Positions 1-13,935 of a DNA stretch of 64,000 nucleotides are shown here, in pieces; position 1 is the first letter of the stretch, and every line of letters starts with the position of its first letter. Made by a program: the position numbers and the translations under genes. Under the pieces are notes generated by a model that searched no databases, had not been told where the DNA came from, and saw nothing but the letters and a program-made list of their open reading frames with translations. This stretch comes from Marchantia polymorpha subsp. ruderalis (lineage: Eukaryota; Streptophyta; Marchantiopsida; Marchantiales; Marchantiaceae): contig AP031356.1 of NCBI GenBank assembly GCA_037833965.1, positions 3,742,501-3,806,500 on the forward strand, given 5' to 3'.

Positions 1-1217
1 CAAGGCTATGTCCTTTCGCTACATAATCTTTTCTATGTCTTGGCTTGGAACCTTATTAATGCAATCGTACAATACTTCTGGACCTGGCCCGCTTGATCAT
101 TCTGGAATGTTGGTTTACTTCCTCCCCAGCAGCAGCTTTTGTGCTTCTCAGCAGGTACTAATTCCTGGGATCCCGCAGAAAGGCCAGATCAAAGTTTGCG
201 GAGCAATATAATATTGTTCTTTATCCGAGTACAGACGCCTGTGACTGGAAACTCTTTAAATAAGAGGACGAAAACGTTTCGTTAGAGACGGAGTAAGTTG
301 AAGTTAAACAATGAAGCGGGTATTGATACAGTAGTTGGATGAGTGACTTATCCGTTTGGTTAAACCGGAAATATTATCGTTGTAAACCCGAGGACATAAT
401 GTTAATATCAGTCTTACCATAAGCCGAGTGCATTACTTGTCAATCTAGAAAGCTCAACAGTCGATAAACAGTTCAGTTACTCTGAGGCGAGACTTTTCAG
501 CTTAGAGTGACAAAGGACACTCGAAGACTCGAACGAATGAAGTCAGATCTGCAATTATAAGGTTGACTGTATCTTGGTTCCTCTTCAATATCCTTCCTAA
601 CAGAAATTTGTTATATATCCAACAACCTTCAACTTCCATCTATCTTACTATAGCATGTTGTGAGAGATAGTGTGATTGTGTGTGTCTGAAGCCAGGTACG
701 AGATTTTAACGTTCGAAAGGTCTTCACTCCTCCTTTCACTCTCACGCTCTCACTCGCTCTGTCTCTCTTCCTCTCGTACCCTCGCGTGTGAGTGAGCCAA
801 ATTCAGCAGAGGATGAGCTTTCCCTGTCATTGCGTTGCCTTGCATTGGGGGTTGCTCCAGAGCTGCTGCGTTTGCCAAACAGGATGCCGATGCGGCTGGC
901 GGGCTGGCTGGCTCGCAAGAGAGAATAGAAAATGAGAATCCGCAGCTCATGAGAGACTTGTGTGGCAAGAAAAGAAAGTGGGGAAAAGATTTGGGGATTC
1001 GAAAGAATGAGCGAGTGAGTGAAAGGCTACATGAAGGTTTTAATTACTGTCCTGGTTTGCATGGAACAGTGATGCATCCTTTCTTTTCAGGGAATGGAAT
1101 GGAAGGCTGGGGCGGGGGGAACTTTCCCCTAGTCCATTAAGCTCCTCCTCCCTCTCCATTGCCTCTTCGCCTCCGCATCCCTACTCACTATCATCCCATC
1201 CATCCAGTGGTGGTGCG

Positions 1218-1243
1218 AGTGCTGCTGCTGCTGCTGCTGCCGA
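1218..1243. repeat. (CTG)n microsatellite
   Basis: A short run of CTG triplets. It produces a poly-Gln/His stretch in a minus-strand open frame that has no other coding character. Confidence 0.8.
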
Positions 1244-4231
1244 TGCTCCGTGGACATGATCCACTTTCTCACTCTCCGAGTCCAGTCCGGTGCACTGCAT
1301 TGCATTTGTACATAAGACATTAAACTATCTACTGTTACATGCAATCAGTCAGCTACAGTCTATTAAAGCTCGCTTCTGCTGCTGCTGATGATCCTCCTCC
1401 TCATCCTTCTTCTGCAGATGTCGTTGCAATATGCGAGTGCAAATCGTTCACTCGGAGTGACTCTGAGCGGGGGTAATTCCACGTCACTTCTTCCTTCTTC
1501 CTTCTTCCATCTTCCTCTCTTTTCCCTCTCTCCCCTCTCTCCCCTTCTGCCTCACTTCTCTTTTTGTTCGTGTGCTTTCTTGAAGGACAAGTGTGTTGGA
1601 ATGGTGTTTTTTTATATATACATTATTGTGTTTGTGTGGACTTCAAGTCACATCCAAGGATCGAGTCTCGAAGGATGTCTCTCGCAGTTCTGAAATCACG
1701 ACCCCCTTCATTTGATCTCACCATCAACACAATCTGATAGCATCACTGGGAACCGAATAACATATTCAGCTGGCGAGATGAGAATCGTTCCTAATCGATT
1801 TGCTCGCTGATGATGACCTGCGTTGAGAAGAAAATCCAGCTGCCAGCGGGGAACTCAGCAGTAGATTTCTCAGGATATGGCCAATCAGATTCACATGCGT
1901 TACAAATCCCCCGAACACTTCGGGAGCGACAAACCAAAACAAAAACTAAAAGAAGAAAGCACATGCCCCACAATCGGAAACTTTGCATCTCAAGAGCAAC
2001 GAGCTACGAATTTGCGACTGCACAGTGCATACAAGCTATGCATCTGAAACGCGATCTAATTAAGGACGCAAGCTTTGGACATTGGAACTTAATTAATGGA
2101 TGTTTGCTTAAACAGGGGCCTCGAAAGCATCGTCACCTCACTAGAAACTGGAGAGGGCAACCTCCTCGAGAACCTGATTAAGGGAATTAATTTTTAAACT
2201 AGTTTATTAACGAAGTTTACTGTTAAGTCTGGACGTAATAAACCACATCGGAATGTTTACGCCCGAGACAGGAAAAAAATACTTGTATATTGAGGGTTGC
2301 TTTTTAATGCCGAGCGTAATGAAGAGGCTCAGAATGTTAAGCCCTGCCTAACAACAGTGGGCTTATGTGGATGATGCGAAGCATGACCGGTCAAGGGCAA
2401 TGATGGCCTTTTCTTCCGCCATTGATGACAAGCAGATAGCAGGCATGCATGCGACCGACTCAGCCCGAGGCCCCCCCTGCTGAGCTTCTATCTGGATTCT
2501 GGCGCTGGCTTCTATCTCGTCTGACCAGAAACGAAGCAAGAGTCCGTGGCGAGTCGAGGACTCGAGGACTCGAGGGGACGATGGATGGATCATGGGCTAA
2601 AACGTGATCGTCGAACAACTTAAATCAGGCAAGACAATAACAACAACATTTAACCACCGGCTTTGACCGCGGGGTAGAGGGAGGGAGGGAGGGAGGGAGC
2701 CAGGACCGTACTGTATGGGACCGTAATCAACTACGTACGGGACGGGGCCACGCATCGTGTTGTCTTCCGCAACCGTGTAGACTATGCAGTCAAAGTACGG
2801 TTCGAGCCGCTCGCTGTAGCCAGCACGGCCGGCTAGTCAGAGAGCCAGTCGGCCCAGCCAGTGAGGCCGCCTCCCTGGGGGGCCAGAGTGTCCAAAGCCG
2901 GGTAAAAGGTGAAAGCAGAGTTACTGGCAGAATACGGTCGCAGACGAGACCGACGCGGCACAGGCGAGACGAGGCGGGGGCAAAGGGTGGGGGGCGGGGG
3001 TTGTAAAATACAAGAGAGACGAGGGGAAGGAATGGGCAGGTCATGTCGCGCATCATGGGCTGCCTCACATGCATCATGCATGCTGGCCTCCACGCGTGAT
3101 ATGCATGTCTGTTCAATGTTCCTGCAGCGAGGTCATGGTCATGCGCGGTCATGGTCCGGTCAAAGCTACGCATAGCGGTCAGCCTATAGGTGCCTAGGAT
3201 AAGGTCAGGTCAGGTAAGTGCCCATGGGGTTGCGCATGCCTCATCCCACCACCATACGTACGCTTCGGCACGCCCTCCATGTATGCATGCATGCATGTAT
3301 GCACACACACCCCTATCCCCTATCTATGCAAGGATCGCGCTCGATGGCCACATGGATGGGGTAACATATATCGCTTTAAACTTCGCTTAACCTAGCACTT
3401 TGCTAAGCCCCGGAGGGCTTGAGATTGCCGTCCCTCCCCGTCTGAGTGTCGCCCCGTCGTTCCCGTCCGGCGCCTAGCCTGGGCAGCCGCGAACGAATAC
3501 AGAGTTGCCCCTGCCCGTGGCGCCTGGGGCTAGGACCGCGGCCGGGTGCGTAATGTTCACCCGTGCGAGAGTGAGGTCGGGGGCAGGCAGGACGGGTACT
3601 GACTGTGGGGGCACTGGGCGGGCCTAGGAGGGGACTTTGCTGAGAGCGGGAGGAGCTTGCTGGTGGCGGAGGCAGAGGTCCTACCCTACGCGTGGAGCGG
3701 AATATCTTCGAAAAGGGGAGGAGGCGGCCATAAAAATCTCTCCCCCCCTCGCGAGATTCATCTTAATTTCCCCCTTTTGCCCGACGTCCTTCCATCCTAC
3801 CTGGAAAAGTCTAGGATCCGTTAAAGCTACGAATAATCCAGCTCCAAAGTTCAAGGAATCGAGGGGTTTCCCCTGTCCACCTAATCCTAATCCTCGTTCC
3901 GAGATACATTATCACCTGATAGTTGTGTTGCATCAACGAGTTCTGGATGAGATGGATCTGATTTTGAGGAAAATCGCTGATGCCCTGACGGACTGCCCGC
4001 CTGCCCGCCCGTGAAGATGGTTAGCATTCCGAGCTCGAAGGTCTGTGCAGTGCAGTGCGGTGGGGCTTATGACCGCCCACTCGGATGCAGCTACTGTCCC
4101 TAGTTAGGCAGGAGATTACGGTTCCTGTATTATATTAAACGAAGTGTTCCGGGGTTAGGGAACTCCTCTGAGAAGGCCGTAATATTTGACCTTCAAATAT
4201 CACGTAGGGGGGAGTGAATTTAGGCTGTGCC

Positions 4232-4253
4232 TCATCTCTCTCTCTCTCTCTCT
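4232..4253. repeat. (CT)n microsatellite
   Basis: A run of CT dinucleotides; a second similar run lies near 4718-4740. Such CT/GA tracts are common in plant promoters and 5' leaders, but no gene could be attached to this one. Confidence 0.8.
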
Positions 4254-5685
4254 ATGTCTATGTCTATCTCTCTTGCGCTTATTGCTAGCGTTGATCAACT
4301 TTGGCATTCGTGCAGGGTTTTGTTGGGGTGCTTGCGCGGGTGCTGGATGGCTGGAAGGCTCGATCGAGATTAGATAAGATTTAGGCGAAAGGAATAGAAG
4401 ATTGAATCAATGGGGCCATTTATCCGGGAACATGTGAAAAATATATTGCAGACAGCAGGAGCGATGTGTTGTATCGGCAAAAGTACCGGCTTCGTTGTCG
4501 TAGCTATCATTGAGGCTAGGAACTGGTATTTATTCTATGTGGACTTTTACCTTTCCTTCGCTCAATGCCACGGCGTGATAGTCATTAGAGTGATGATGAG
4601 TTTCACCTGTCCACACACATGCCTCAAAGGCTACGGTCCTCCTAGTGCTTCGGCTGTAGACATCATCCTCCTACACCTCCAAACAAAGATCCACCATAGC
4701 CCAGCTCCCCCCTACCCACTCTCTCTCTCTCTCTCTCTTCTCGCTCACTCGCTGCGAACACAGAAAACACCATTTCCGCCTCCCTTTCTTTTCCCGCAGT
4801 CGCTTTTGTTGTGGATGAATGGCATTGCATCGTGGTTCCCCACAGCTGCTGCTGCTGCGGGTGTATTGAAGAATCTGAGTGGAAAAGCCTGGATGCATAC
4901 CAATCATGTGTCGTTCATATTTATGGGCCGAAGCTGAGAGCATATGTTACTGCGTTCCAATCATTCACGCAGGGCGATATTGCTGTGCTCAATATTTATG
5001 GGGCTCGAGCCACTGTTGATGTCCACGACTCGAGCTCGAGTTTCACATCCACCCATTCAAGCTGGTGAGTGTTGTTGACACTAATTTTATGGGCCTTTTG
5101 GAATTCCAGAGAGTCCACACCGTCCTTGTCCTCTCTACGCACTCTACTGCTAGTACCACGACCCCCACCCCCACCCCCGTCCCACCACCAGCACCACCGA
5201 GCTCCAAATTCCATATTCTTTGACATCAGTGCAGGAGTTGGTTTTTTATGCGTATATATGTTTTTACCGCTATCTTTGTCTTGATCTTTGTCTGTCATCA
5301 CATTCTAAGTAACGGCTACACATAGCCAGGAAACACAATAGAACCCAGAGCTGGACTCTACAAAATCTACACACCCTCCAAGCCCAGCCCAGCCTCGATT
5401 CTTACATGTGCACAACACCAGCTCTCGCTCCACAGGAATAACCTGTCGAAGCACATGTTTTATGCCCCCGAGCCATCCATCCAACGTTGCAGCGCTTGAT
5501 GCTTTCGGCCTGGCCTGGCTTTCTTTACTCGACGCAATCGACCGCAACAGATTTTTGGAGTTTTGGGGACTTCGCAAGCTCTGTGACTCGGCCACACAAT
5601 CTTAAACTATGGGCCCCTTCTTAAAGTCCAATGATCCGCAATCCCGTCGATAGGCGAGAGTCGAGACGCGAGGCCAAGCGGCACT

Positions 5686-5709
5686 ATGCTGCTGCTGCTG
5701 CTGCTGCTC
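5686..5709. repeat. (CTG)n microsatellite
   Basis: About seven to eight consecutive CTG units in non-coding DNA. Confidence 0.8.
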
Positions 5710-6193
5710 ATGCTGGCTGCATCAGAGTCTGTACTACGCCTCGGGAGCAACGTGGTTAGTCAAGACTTACTTTTCCTCCTCGCTCGCTCGTGAACGCACA
5801 CATCTAAAGCCATGTTCTAATGAAATCATGCGTCGCCGATGAATACAATATTCGCCCCGCCCGCTAGTGCCCTCTAGCGTAGCGTTCTGTAGCTGGGCCG
5901 GACCCGGGGTAGTGTTACAAGCCCACACCACAACCTTATCCAACAAATGCATTACTGGGAACAAACAAATTTTGATGCATCACTGTATCTCTTTTGCCCA
6001 TCGTCGACTTTCCATTACTTCAATAGTACATTATATCCGCAGCGAGCAGCGATATTTTGTCCTCCACGTGTGAAAAACCAAGATATGGCTTGAGCTCGGT
6101 ATTCTCTAGGACGAGCCAGAAACAATCATAGAATATCCTAATAATATATAACCCACTCTCGCCCCCTCGCCCCTCCCTCAAGTCGATTTCCAT

Positions 6194-6230
6194 GGGGATC
6201 GGGGTCGGGGTCGGGATCGGGATCGGGATC
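6194..6230. repeat. GGGGTC/GGGATC hexamer array with quadruplex potential
   Basis: Six tandem hexamers, first of GGGGTC type and then GGGATC type. They give six regularly spaced runs of three to four G on the plus strand, the arrangement expected of a G-quadruplex former. No gene is attached. Confidence 0.7.
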
Positions 6231-6265
6231 TCTCCTTGATGTTTATGACGAGCCGAGCTGCCGCT

Positions 6266-6312
6266 GATGATGCACTCACTCTCTCACTCTCTCACTCACT
6301 CACTCACTCATC
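6266..6312. repeat. (ACTC)n/(TC)n compound microsatellite
   Basis: A mixed run of CACT and CTCT units in non-coding DNA. Confidence 0.75.
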
Positions 6313-6655
6313 GTCGTCTTTAAAGGCTCTCTGCGCTTTTCCTGTGCGCTCCCTCGCAGCAGCAGAGCGAAGGCTGGAAATCGATTAGAAAATGGTGCGG
6401 GGCGGAGAAGAGGCCTTGCGTGTGTACATGGCCATAAAATACTTCCGGATCATGAGTGTGATACTCTACCGTGAGATGGAAAAGGCGACGACTCGGGATT
6501 TGCTTGAAGGAAGGGGGCGACCTTTTCTTCCTTTCGTAAACCGCTGCCTGTTTCCATTGGCCCCTTATTCCTTCGCCCATCGCTTTACAGGGCATTCGAT
6601 CCATCACTTCCCCCCAGCCCAAGGGATCATTGGATATCCAACCATGTAGGTCAAT

Positions 6656-6681
6656 GAGCCAGCCAGCCAGCCAGCCAGCCT
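6656..6681. repeat. (GCCA)n microsatellite
   Basis: Six tandem GCCA tetramers followed by GCTCGCTC units. Confidence 0.8.
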
Positions 6682-7834
6682 GCCATAGCTCGCTCGCTCG
6701 ATCGCGCAGGCCCCAGGTGGTGCGAGCGAGAGTACGTACTTCGAGACTTACGTGGTACGTCTCGTACTCGATTATAAAACTGCGAGCTTCGTCCGAGTGA
6801 GCTGTAAATCGGACTTATTATGTTCCTTTTGCTGGTTTCCTATTGCCGCCAGGGAAAATTCTTGCACCCCATTCATTCTTCGGCGATGGCGACCATGCTT
6901 TGTTCTTTGTCCAGGTCAATTGACATCATAAGGCGAGAGGTGTCCGAGCTCATTGCTCGTCCGGAGGATGAGCTGGGCATGGTGTCACCGCTGCGTCTTA
7001 TTATTCCCTTTTCTTTATCATCTCGCTTTGTTGCCATCGTTTGGTGCCGATGACTCATGGCCGTGGGCCGTGAGGCGTGCCGCGATCGGCCGAAGCGGGC
7101 GAGCGAGGAATGTTGTAAATCATGGTTATGGGTGCATGTGTTTGACGAAATCTATCATGGTCAGCGGAAAAGCTAGATTAGCTCCCCAAAGGATCCCAGA
7201 GGATCGCACGCTCGACCTAAAGCGGAGATCTAAGAAAATCACTTTTGCCATCCGGAAAGTTCCTCCCGATTGCTTTCTGCCCCCGAATTATTATAAACGC
7301 GATCATCATTTCTGCTCTTTGTGTCTCGGAAGCATGTTCTTGAAGTTCGCGATGGTCATGGCTCGTCGACCTTGGAACCATATTGTGCTCGGGGGTTCAT
7401 ATTCGAGAGGAGATCGCAGGGGTTGCATGCTTGATTGCTCGGTCATTCATTCATTCCATTTGCATGCGTTGGACATGGAGATCGGAGGAGAGGAGAGGAG
7501 AGGAGAGCAAGCCAAGCAATCTGCTCGCTGCAATGGTAGAGCGTCTACGTGATGTTGTGCTGAGACTTTTGGCTGCTGCTCATCTCGAAACGGGAAGCAC
7601 ATGTTCGTGAATTCATGTGCAAGGAGTGTTTGAGTGATCTCGTCATCGGCTCGGCAAACTCCGAGAAGATAAATGTCCTTTTCCAACCAATAAAATAGAA
7701 TCTGTCGACTTTGTTTAGCTCTTTCATGCGTTGCTACACGGCCGTTCATCCACACAACTCGAGGATTGTCGGGAATTGTCAACCGTGCACGAGTTGTGTG
7801 TGACACAACTGAGCCACTTATGACTCACTTCCCC

Positions 7835-7866
7835 CACCCCTACCCCTACCCCCACCCCCACCCCCA
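7835..7866. repeat. CCCCTA/CCCCCA hexamer tract
   Basis: A C-rich array of CCCCTA and CCCCCA units. On the minus strand it reads as regularly spaced G-runs with quadruplex potential. Confidence 0.7.
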
Positions 7867-8530
7867 AGGCGCCGTATTATTATGTGGCAGCAGCCATCGC
7901 AAGAAGGTGAGCGAGTTTCGAGTTGACTTGCTATCGAAGATCTAATCTCGTGATTGAGTGTAGAATGAATCAATCAGCAGCGGCGAAGTTATGGAGGATA
8001 AGAGCAGGAGAATTTGGGAAAAAGGAAATTGCGGAAAAGGAGTATAGGGTATAGCAGGCATGACGGCAACGCTGCCATGGGTAGGAAATGAGACACATTC
8101 TAAGCCACAGGAATATTGGCAGGAAAAGAAATTTGCAAACATGTAAACGCAATTGAATCGAAAGGAATCGAATTCCAGGAGAGGAGTTTGAGGAGGGGCA
8201 GCAGCAGCAGAATGATGAAGACGACGAAGATGATGATGATCGGAAGAGCAAGCGTTACACAAGAGATGAGAAGAGACGGATGCAGGGGCTGAAGAAGGGA
8301 GGAGACGAGAGCTCGGTATGGAGGGAGATTCCATCGACTACGGGACTGGGGAGGAGGACAAGGACCAACGACGGACGACGAAGAGACATTCATTCACTCG
8401 AATACCTCGAGCGAGCACTCACTCACTCACAGCGAGCAGAGGAAAGCAAAGCAAGCAATCGAGAGATGAACTCGATTGCCATCCATCGAAGATGCCCGAC
8501 CCTACTACTGCCGTAGCATCAGCATCGCTG

Positions 8531-8575
<45 letters not shown>
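8531..8575. repeat. (TAC)10(TGC)5 compound trinucleotide repeat
   Basis: Ten TAC units run directly into five TGC units with no interruption. Depending on frame it would encode Tyr/Cys, Leu or Thr/Ala homopolymers. The flanks show no coding character, so it is annotated as a microsatellite. Confidence 0.85.
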
Positions 8576-9955
8576 AGGGGTATGAGTGTACGTCGTACAG
8601 TGCAAGGAGGAGGCTAAAAGGCACCAGCAGCAAAATACACACACGCGCGTACGTACAACCCCCCGCTCGGTTACATAACAGGCGAAAGGGGTAGAAGGCA
8701 GGCAGGCAGGCGGGCAGGCGCCGGCCGGGTGGCGGTAGGCGGTTGGCTGTGGGGCATGGGGCTGGCTTGGGCCGGGGCCCCGGGGGGGTGGTCGGTGGAG
8801 GGACCCAGATGGAAGGGGCAGGGAAGGGGTAGGGGGAGCACCTGATCCATCAAGGGCAGATTGGAAGGGCGGGGCGGCGACGGCAACGGAACGTAGGTAC
8901 AGATCAGATAGCTGATATTAGATGCACCAGCGCATCCGTCCGTCCATCCGTCTTCTCTCCCTCTCTCTGTAGGGCCTCCATTGGCTTCTAGACTTGGCTG
9001 GTGGGGCTTGAGGGCGGGGTTGGGGCTGGGGCTGGCTGGGCGGGGGCCGGGAACGGGGTGGACCGAGGTGGGTCTCGGGGAGATTAGGGGCGGACGAGGC
9101 GGGGCCTACCGCAGTGAGGGGAAGGCGGGAGGCCATGCTTTGAGGCAGAGGGGGAAAGGAAAGGGGGATGGGGAGGGGGAGAGAAAGGGAGAGAGAAGGG
9201 GGGAGAGGGGTTGGAGGGGGGTTAAGGTGACAAGGGGCTAGAATACAACTAGTCCGGTCCAGAACGCCTCTTGTCAGCGGGCCACCACCAATGGCTCCTG
9301 CGCTTGTGCGTTGGGCGGCGATTGGTCAATCGCAGTGTCTTTTGTTGGGGCTTGATTAGGTGGGAGAACTAGTTGTCTGGAGTCTGGGAATCATCCTTTC
9401 GCTTTTGCCCGGTTTGTTTAAGGCTTTTAATTGAATTTCCCATGGCTGGCTCTAGCTCTAGCCTACAAGGGCCCCCGTCTATCTCATTCTCTCTCTCATC
9501 ATGTGCTGAATAACTCATCAACCACGCCTCTCGTGGTGGCCCCCCACCTCCTCGCCCTTGCCCTTCCCGTTCTCGTCTCCTCTGGCCACATTCCTACTCA
9601 GCCCCTCCAGCATGTCATCCAATTGGTTTCATGCTCATGCTGCTTCTGCCGCTGGCAGTGCCCTCCCGGCCGGTCGGTCTGCTCATCGAGAGGGGGCGCT
9701 CGGTAAAATTAGAAACCGAGGCAGACACACAGATGGTCTCGATCCCATCCAGAACAGAACACAGGAGGGCAGCGCAGCTGCAGAGGGAGACGAGGCCTCT
9801 CTGCGTGCTGCGAGTTGTCTGTTGTGTCGAGTCATGCAGCATGCCAAGCTTATGCCCCCGGTAATGCGTTCATTTATGCCAGAGATGCAGGATTTAAACT
9901 CACTATTTTTGATAATGGGGTCGCGCAAGGACAGCAGACGCAGCAGCGGCAGCAT

Positions 9956-9983
9956 CAGCATCAGCAGCAGCAGCAGCAGCAAC
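9956..9983. repeat. (CAG)n microsatellite
   Basis: A run of CAG/CAT triplets ending in seven CAG units. It gives poly-Gln or poly-Ser in open frames without any domain. Confidence 0.8.
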
Positions 9984-12900
9984 GAGCGAGCGAGTTCTGT
10001 GTATCATGCAGTGAGCAGCAGCAGCGGCAGACGAGGAGAAGACCGAGAAACTGAGCTACTACTGTATGTATGCGTACGAAGACTCGCCCGCCCGCCCCTG
10101 ATCGATAATTAATTCTCGCTCCGTCCAAGACCCCAGGGAGAGAGAGAGAGAGAGATGGAAGACCATGTCGCCCCCTCCCTCTCGGGAAAAGGAAATCCAT
10201 TGAGTCGTCTCGTCTGCTCAGCTGGACGTATTGAGCTGCCCCGGGCCCCATCGCTCATCCGCTCGGGTGTCATGGCATGGCGTATGTGAACAGTGGTAGA
10301 ATCTACCGAGGATTAATGCCTGTGGCAGCCCGCCATACGCTTACCGTCCCACCCTCGCCCTTGACCGGCGATTGAAGAAGATGTCAATGCGGCCATCTTT
10401 CTTCTCCAACGTGCATCGGGTGAGGCGTCTTTGTCCCGCCCCCAACCCCAACCCCAGCCCCACCCCCCTCCCCTCCCCTCTCCCCTCGCCGATACCCCCA
10501 CCCCCGTTCTCATAGGCTCGGGCTCCTCCAGCCGGCCGTATGTTCTCCCCGCTTGCCCATCTCTCTCTGTCTCTCTCTCTGCTCAGAGTCTCAGACCTGG
10601 TGTCAGGGGGGGGCAGGGCAGGTCAGCTCGGGGCTTATCAGGCATCGCTGCGGCTGATGCTAGTGGCATCTATGACAGAGGCGAATGATTTCCCCCAACA
10701 GTGGGTGGGGTGGTGGTGCTACTAGACTTGTATGTTCCAGGCCATGCTGCTAAGGATGGGGCTCGGGGAGAAGTCAGACGGCTCAGAACAAGTAGAACAA
10801 GTAGTAGCAGAAGAAGAATGGGGACGACGACGAAGAGGAGGAAGGAAGAATGAGGAGACGAGGAGAGCAAGCGGGGCAATTGGCAGCTGCAGCAGCAGCA
10901 GCGGCAGGCGCTTTTAATAACGCTGCTGTCAGACGAGTACTACAAATTACGGCCCAGACAAGGCTCGTCGTCGAGCGTAGGTTCATTACACTTGCGACCG
11001 CTGCTACGACCACCGTCGGTCGTCCCCCTCCCCCCCTTCCAATCAATTATGTGCCTGGACAAGGAATGAGCTTCCCCCTCCTCCTCCTCCCCCTCCTCCT
11101 CTCTTCACTTGCACCTTACCCGCAGGTCCCCCCGTCCTTTACCCTCCGGTCAAGAGAAGCAGACGAAAATCATTCCCCGCTGCGAGACCTACGAAATAAT
11201 TCCCCGCAAAAGCCAAACAAAATGCACGCGTTTTTCCATCGACCCATCGCATCCCATCCCATGTAAGGATGGATGCATGGATGAATAGCCCCCCTCCTCT
11301 GCCCCCAGCTTTTCTCCCGAGCTCAGCAGACAAAGCTCGCCTAGCCCCTGCCCCTCCTCCTAACCGTTAGGAAGAGCCCTCCCGTCCCCGCTAGCCCGTC
11401 CACGAGGGGTGGGGCTGGGGGTGGGGGAAGAAGAAGCGGGGGCTATCGCGGGGCTACGGTCGTCGCATGCGGCCATTTATCCGAGTGAGAATTGGCATTA
11501 ACTCTGGCACCCAACGGACGTTCCGTTCACTCGTATGCGAAGCAACAGACACTTGCATACCGTAGTTGTCGTAGTAGTAGGAGTAGTAGGAGTGGAGGGA
11601 GGGAAGTCTCATAAACGAGCACCGGACTTATTAACCTGCGTGAGTAGGTTCTGCTCTTCATAATGAAGTGAGCTGCTGCCACCTTTCCAACTCCATCCAG
11701 CAGCGCTGCTTGTGTGTCTGATCCCATCAACTTGTCCTCGGCTTGGCTGGCAGGCATCTCTCTCGCTCGCTCCATCGCTGCCTGGTCAATTTGAATTGTG
11801 GCAATTGGCCTTTTGCTTTATCCGCCTTCCGTCTCCCGAACCCGAATATCTCGCCAAGGTTCTCGCGACCTTGTCATAAAGCACAGTTCGCCCCGTTCCC
11901 CCATTGGCCCCCACCCTTCCTCCCCTCCTCAAAGGCACCCTCTCATTGGCCCCCATCCGCGCGTTCCTCGGCGCTTCGAGCCAATCATCAGCCTCTCCTC
12001 CGGTTTAGCTCTGGTCTAATCTCGCCAGTGAAACTCCAGCGGTGTATTTGTGAACCCTCCTTCCCCGTCGGCAGCTGCCCTGATCAGATCAGAGTCTGCT
12101 GCTGCTGCCGATGCCGATTCCGACACAAGGACGGAGAAGAAAGAAAGAACTCGAGAGGAGAATTAGGAGATGGGTACGACTAGCACCGGCATCAGTCCCA
12201 CTGGTGCTTAGCAGGGGACGGGGGCAATCGAAGACGAAGGAATGGGTGTACGACGTATGTATGCTCCAAGGTGGTGGTAGTGGAGATGGGGGTGTAAATC
12301 TGTCCCTTCGTTAGACGTGAGTGTACATAATTCACATCCAGTCAAAAGCTCTTCATTACACTGGCATTATGTGCAGATCTACTTCTTGTTTGCGATATCT
12401 AGAGGGAGGGGTCGGTGTATGAATGATCATTTACCTGCGCAAGTGGAATACTGCGTGTGCTCTACAACTCATCCTGTCAAGGGATCATTACATCTCGTGT
12501 TCTTTACTACACTTATTACGGATAGGACTTGTCAGGATCACCCATACCTCCATTCAAACTCGATTAACGACCGCCTTGTTGCGGGCAGACGTAGTCAAAT
12601 CCTCCACTTAAGTATTCGTACCTCTTCCTCTTGCAAGTGGTCACAAAGTGCTAGCCACACCTGACTCGCACCTTTCGTGATGTATATGAATACGGGAGGG
12701 CCGTGCCAACTCTCGGCCGATCTCCCTTGCTCAGGGAGATTCATTAGCATCGTTGCCCCCTTAAACATTGGTGGATACGGTTTCTTCCTCTCTACTCGAT
12801 TGTGGGTTGGGGAACTTAGTCCACCTGTGATTCCGATGTGGTGAACCGATTTTTCGATGTTTCTGTAAGTTTCGTCCGGGAGACTCCGGCAGATTTTGTT

Positions 12901-13935
12901 GGGACGGACTACACTCTCAGTCCTCCCTCACCTTCCATCCCTCCGGTGCTTGTTGCACTGACTTCGCTTCTTCTCGAGAGAACCACTTCTTCACCTTTCC
13001 TCTCCCAAGCAGAATCTGCTAACAATACTCTCTGCGTCTAGTAGGAAAAGGTATGGAGGAGTTGAGACTCTGGGAGACATGCTCTTCTTCCTCCACAAAC
13101 TCCCGCTTGATGGGATCGGGTGGAAGAATAAACGACATATCAGAAGGTACTCTGTCTGCTACAAAGTATTCACTCATTACGACATGTGGAACCCATGGAA
13201 GTAGGAAGGACCGTGACAGACAAAGGCTCAGGAACACGCGTCCCGTCCTGGGCACGAGAGCTGATAATGCATGAACAGAATGGCAGGGCATACTCAAAGT
13301 TGCATCTACCGACGACCAACCGAGTGCCGGCCCGATTGATTCTCTGCAGCTCGCGCTCTGGACTGCTCATCATTCATGCGGAAGAAAGGTATTCAGGGTC
13401 GGAACAGATCCAAGAAATTGTAGATAATTGCCCAAAAAAGTTTTTTAAGTGGTCGTGAACACCACAATGTAACATCCGACAACGGGTGGGCACAATTTAC
13501 CCTTCCTGTGCTCGAGTGCGGATGATCATGCATCATCGCTTCTCGCAAGTACAGACTAGTGCTTAAAACGGCAGTTATGGCGGTCTCAACATTCAGCACT
13601 CTATTCGACCAGCTCGCCGAAGGAGCTCGGGTCGACCAGATCAGGCCCCCTAGTATGACAAGTCTGACACAGTTACACATGAAAGAAGCCGGCTGAGGCT
13701 GACGGGATCAGCCGAGAGGCCCACTCAATAACGAGAATGCTACATCTCTCCCTTCGTCCAGAAAATAGGATACTATTATTTACAAAATCAAATCCTTCAA
13801 CTGGTAGAAAGACACTCCAATCTAAACAGAGACTTGCGTTTCAATTTAAAGTAGCTGGCAACCGAAGGGCGGTAGAGAGGAAATCACAAAGTTAACCAAG
13901 GAAAGAGGCAGCAATTTGACAATTGGTTCTTCATG

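Larger units (their letters stand above)
1..13000. other. GC-rich, microsatellite-rich DNA without a supportable gene
   Basis: No recognisable coding exon was found on either strand over this stretch. Open frames here are short, are made of simple repeats (Ser/Pro/Gly/Leu runs), and show no domain motifs or linked splice sites. The DNA is rich in CT/GA, CTG/CAG, TAC and ACTC repeats and in C- or G-runs. Its right part may hold the 3' flank of the auxin-receptor gene, whose stop codon is at 13936. It could also contain non-coding transcripts or promoter DNA of a gene left of the window; nothing visible decides this. Confidence 0.55.
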
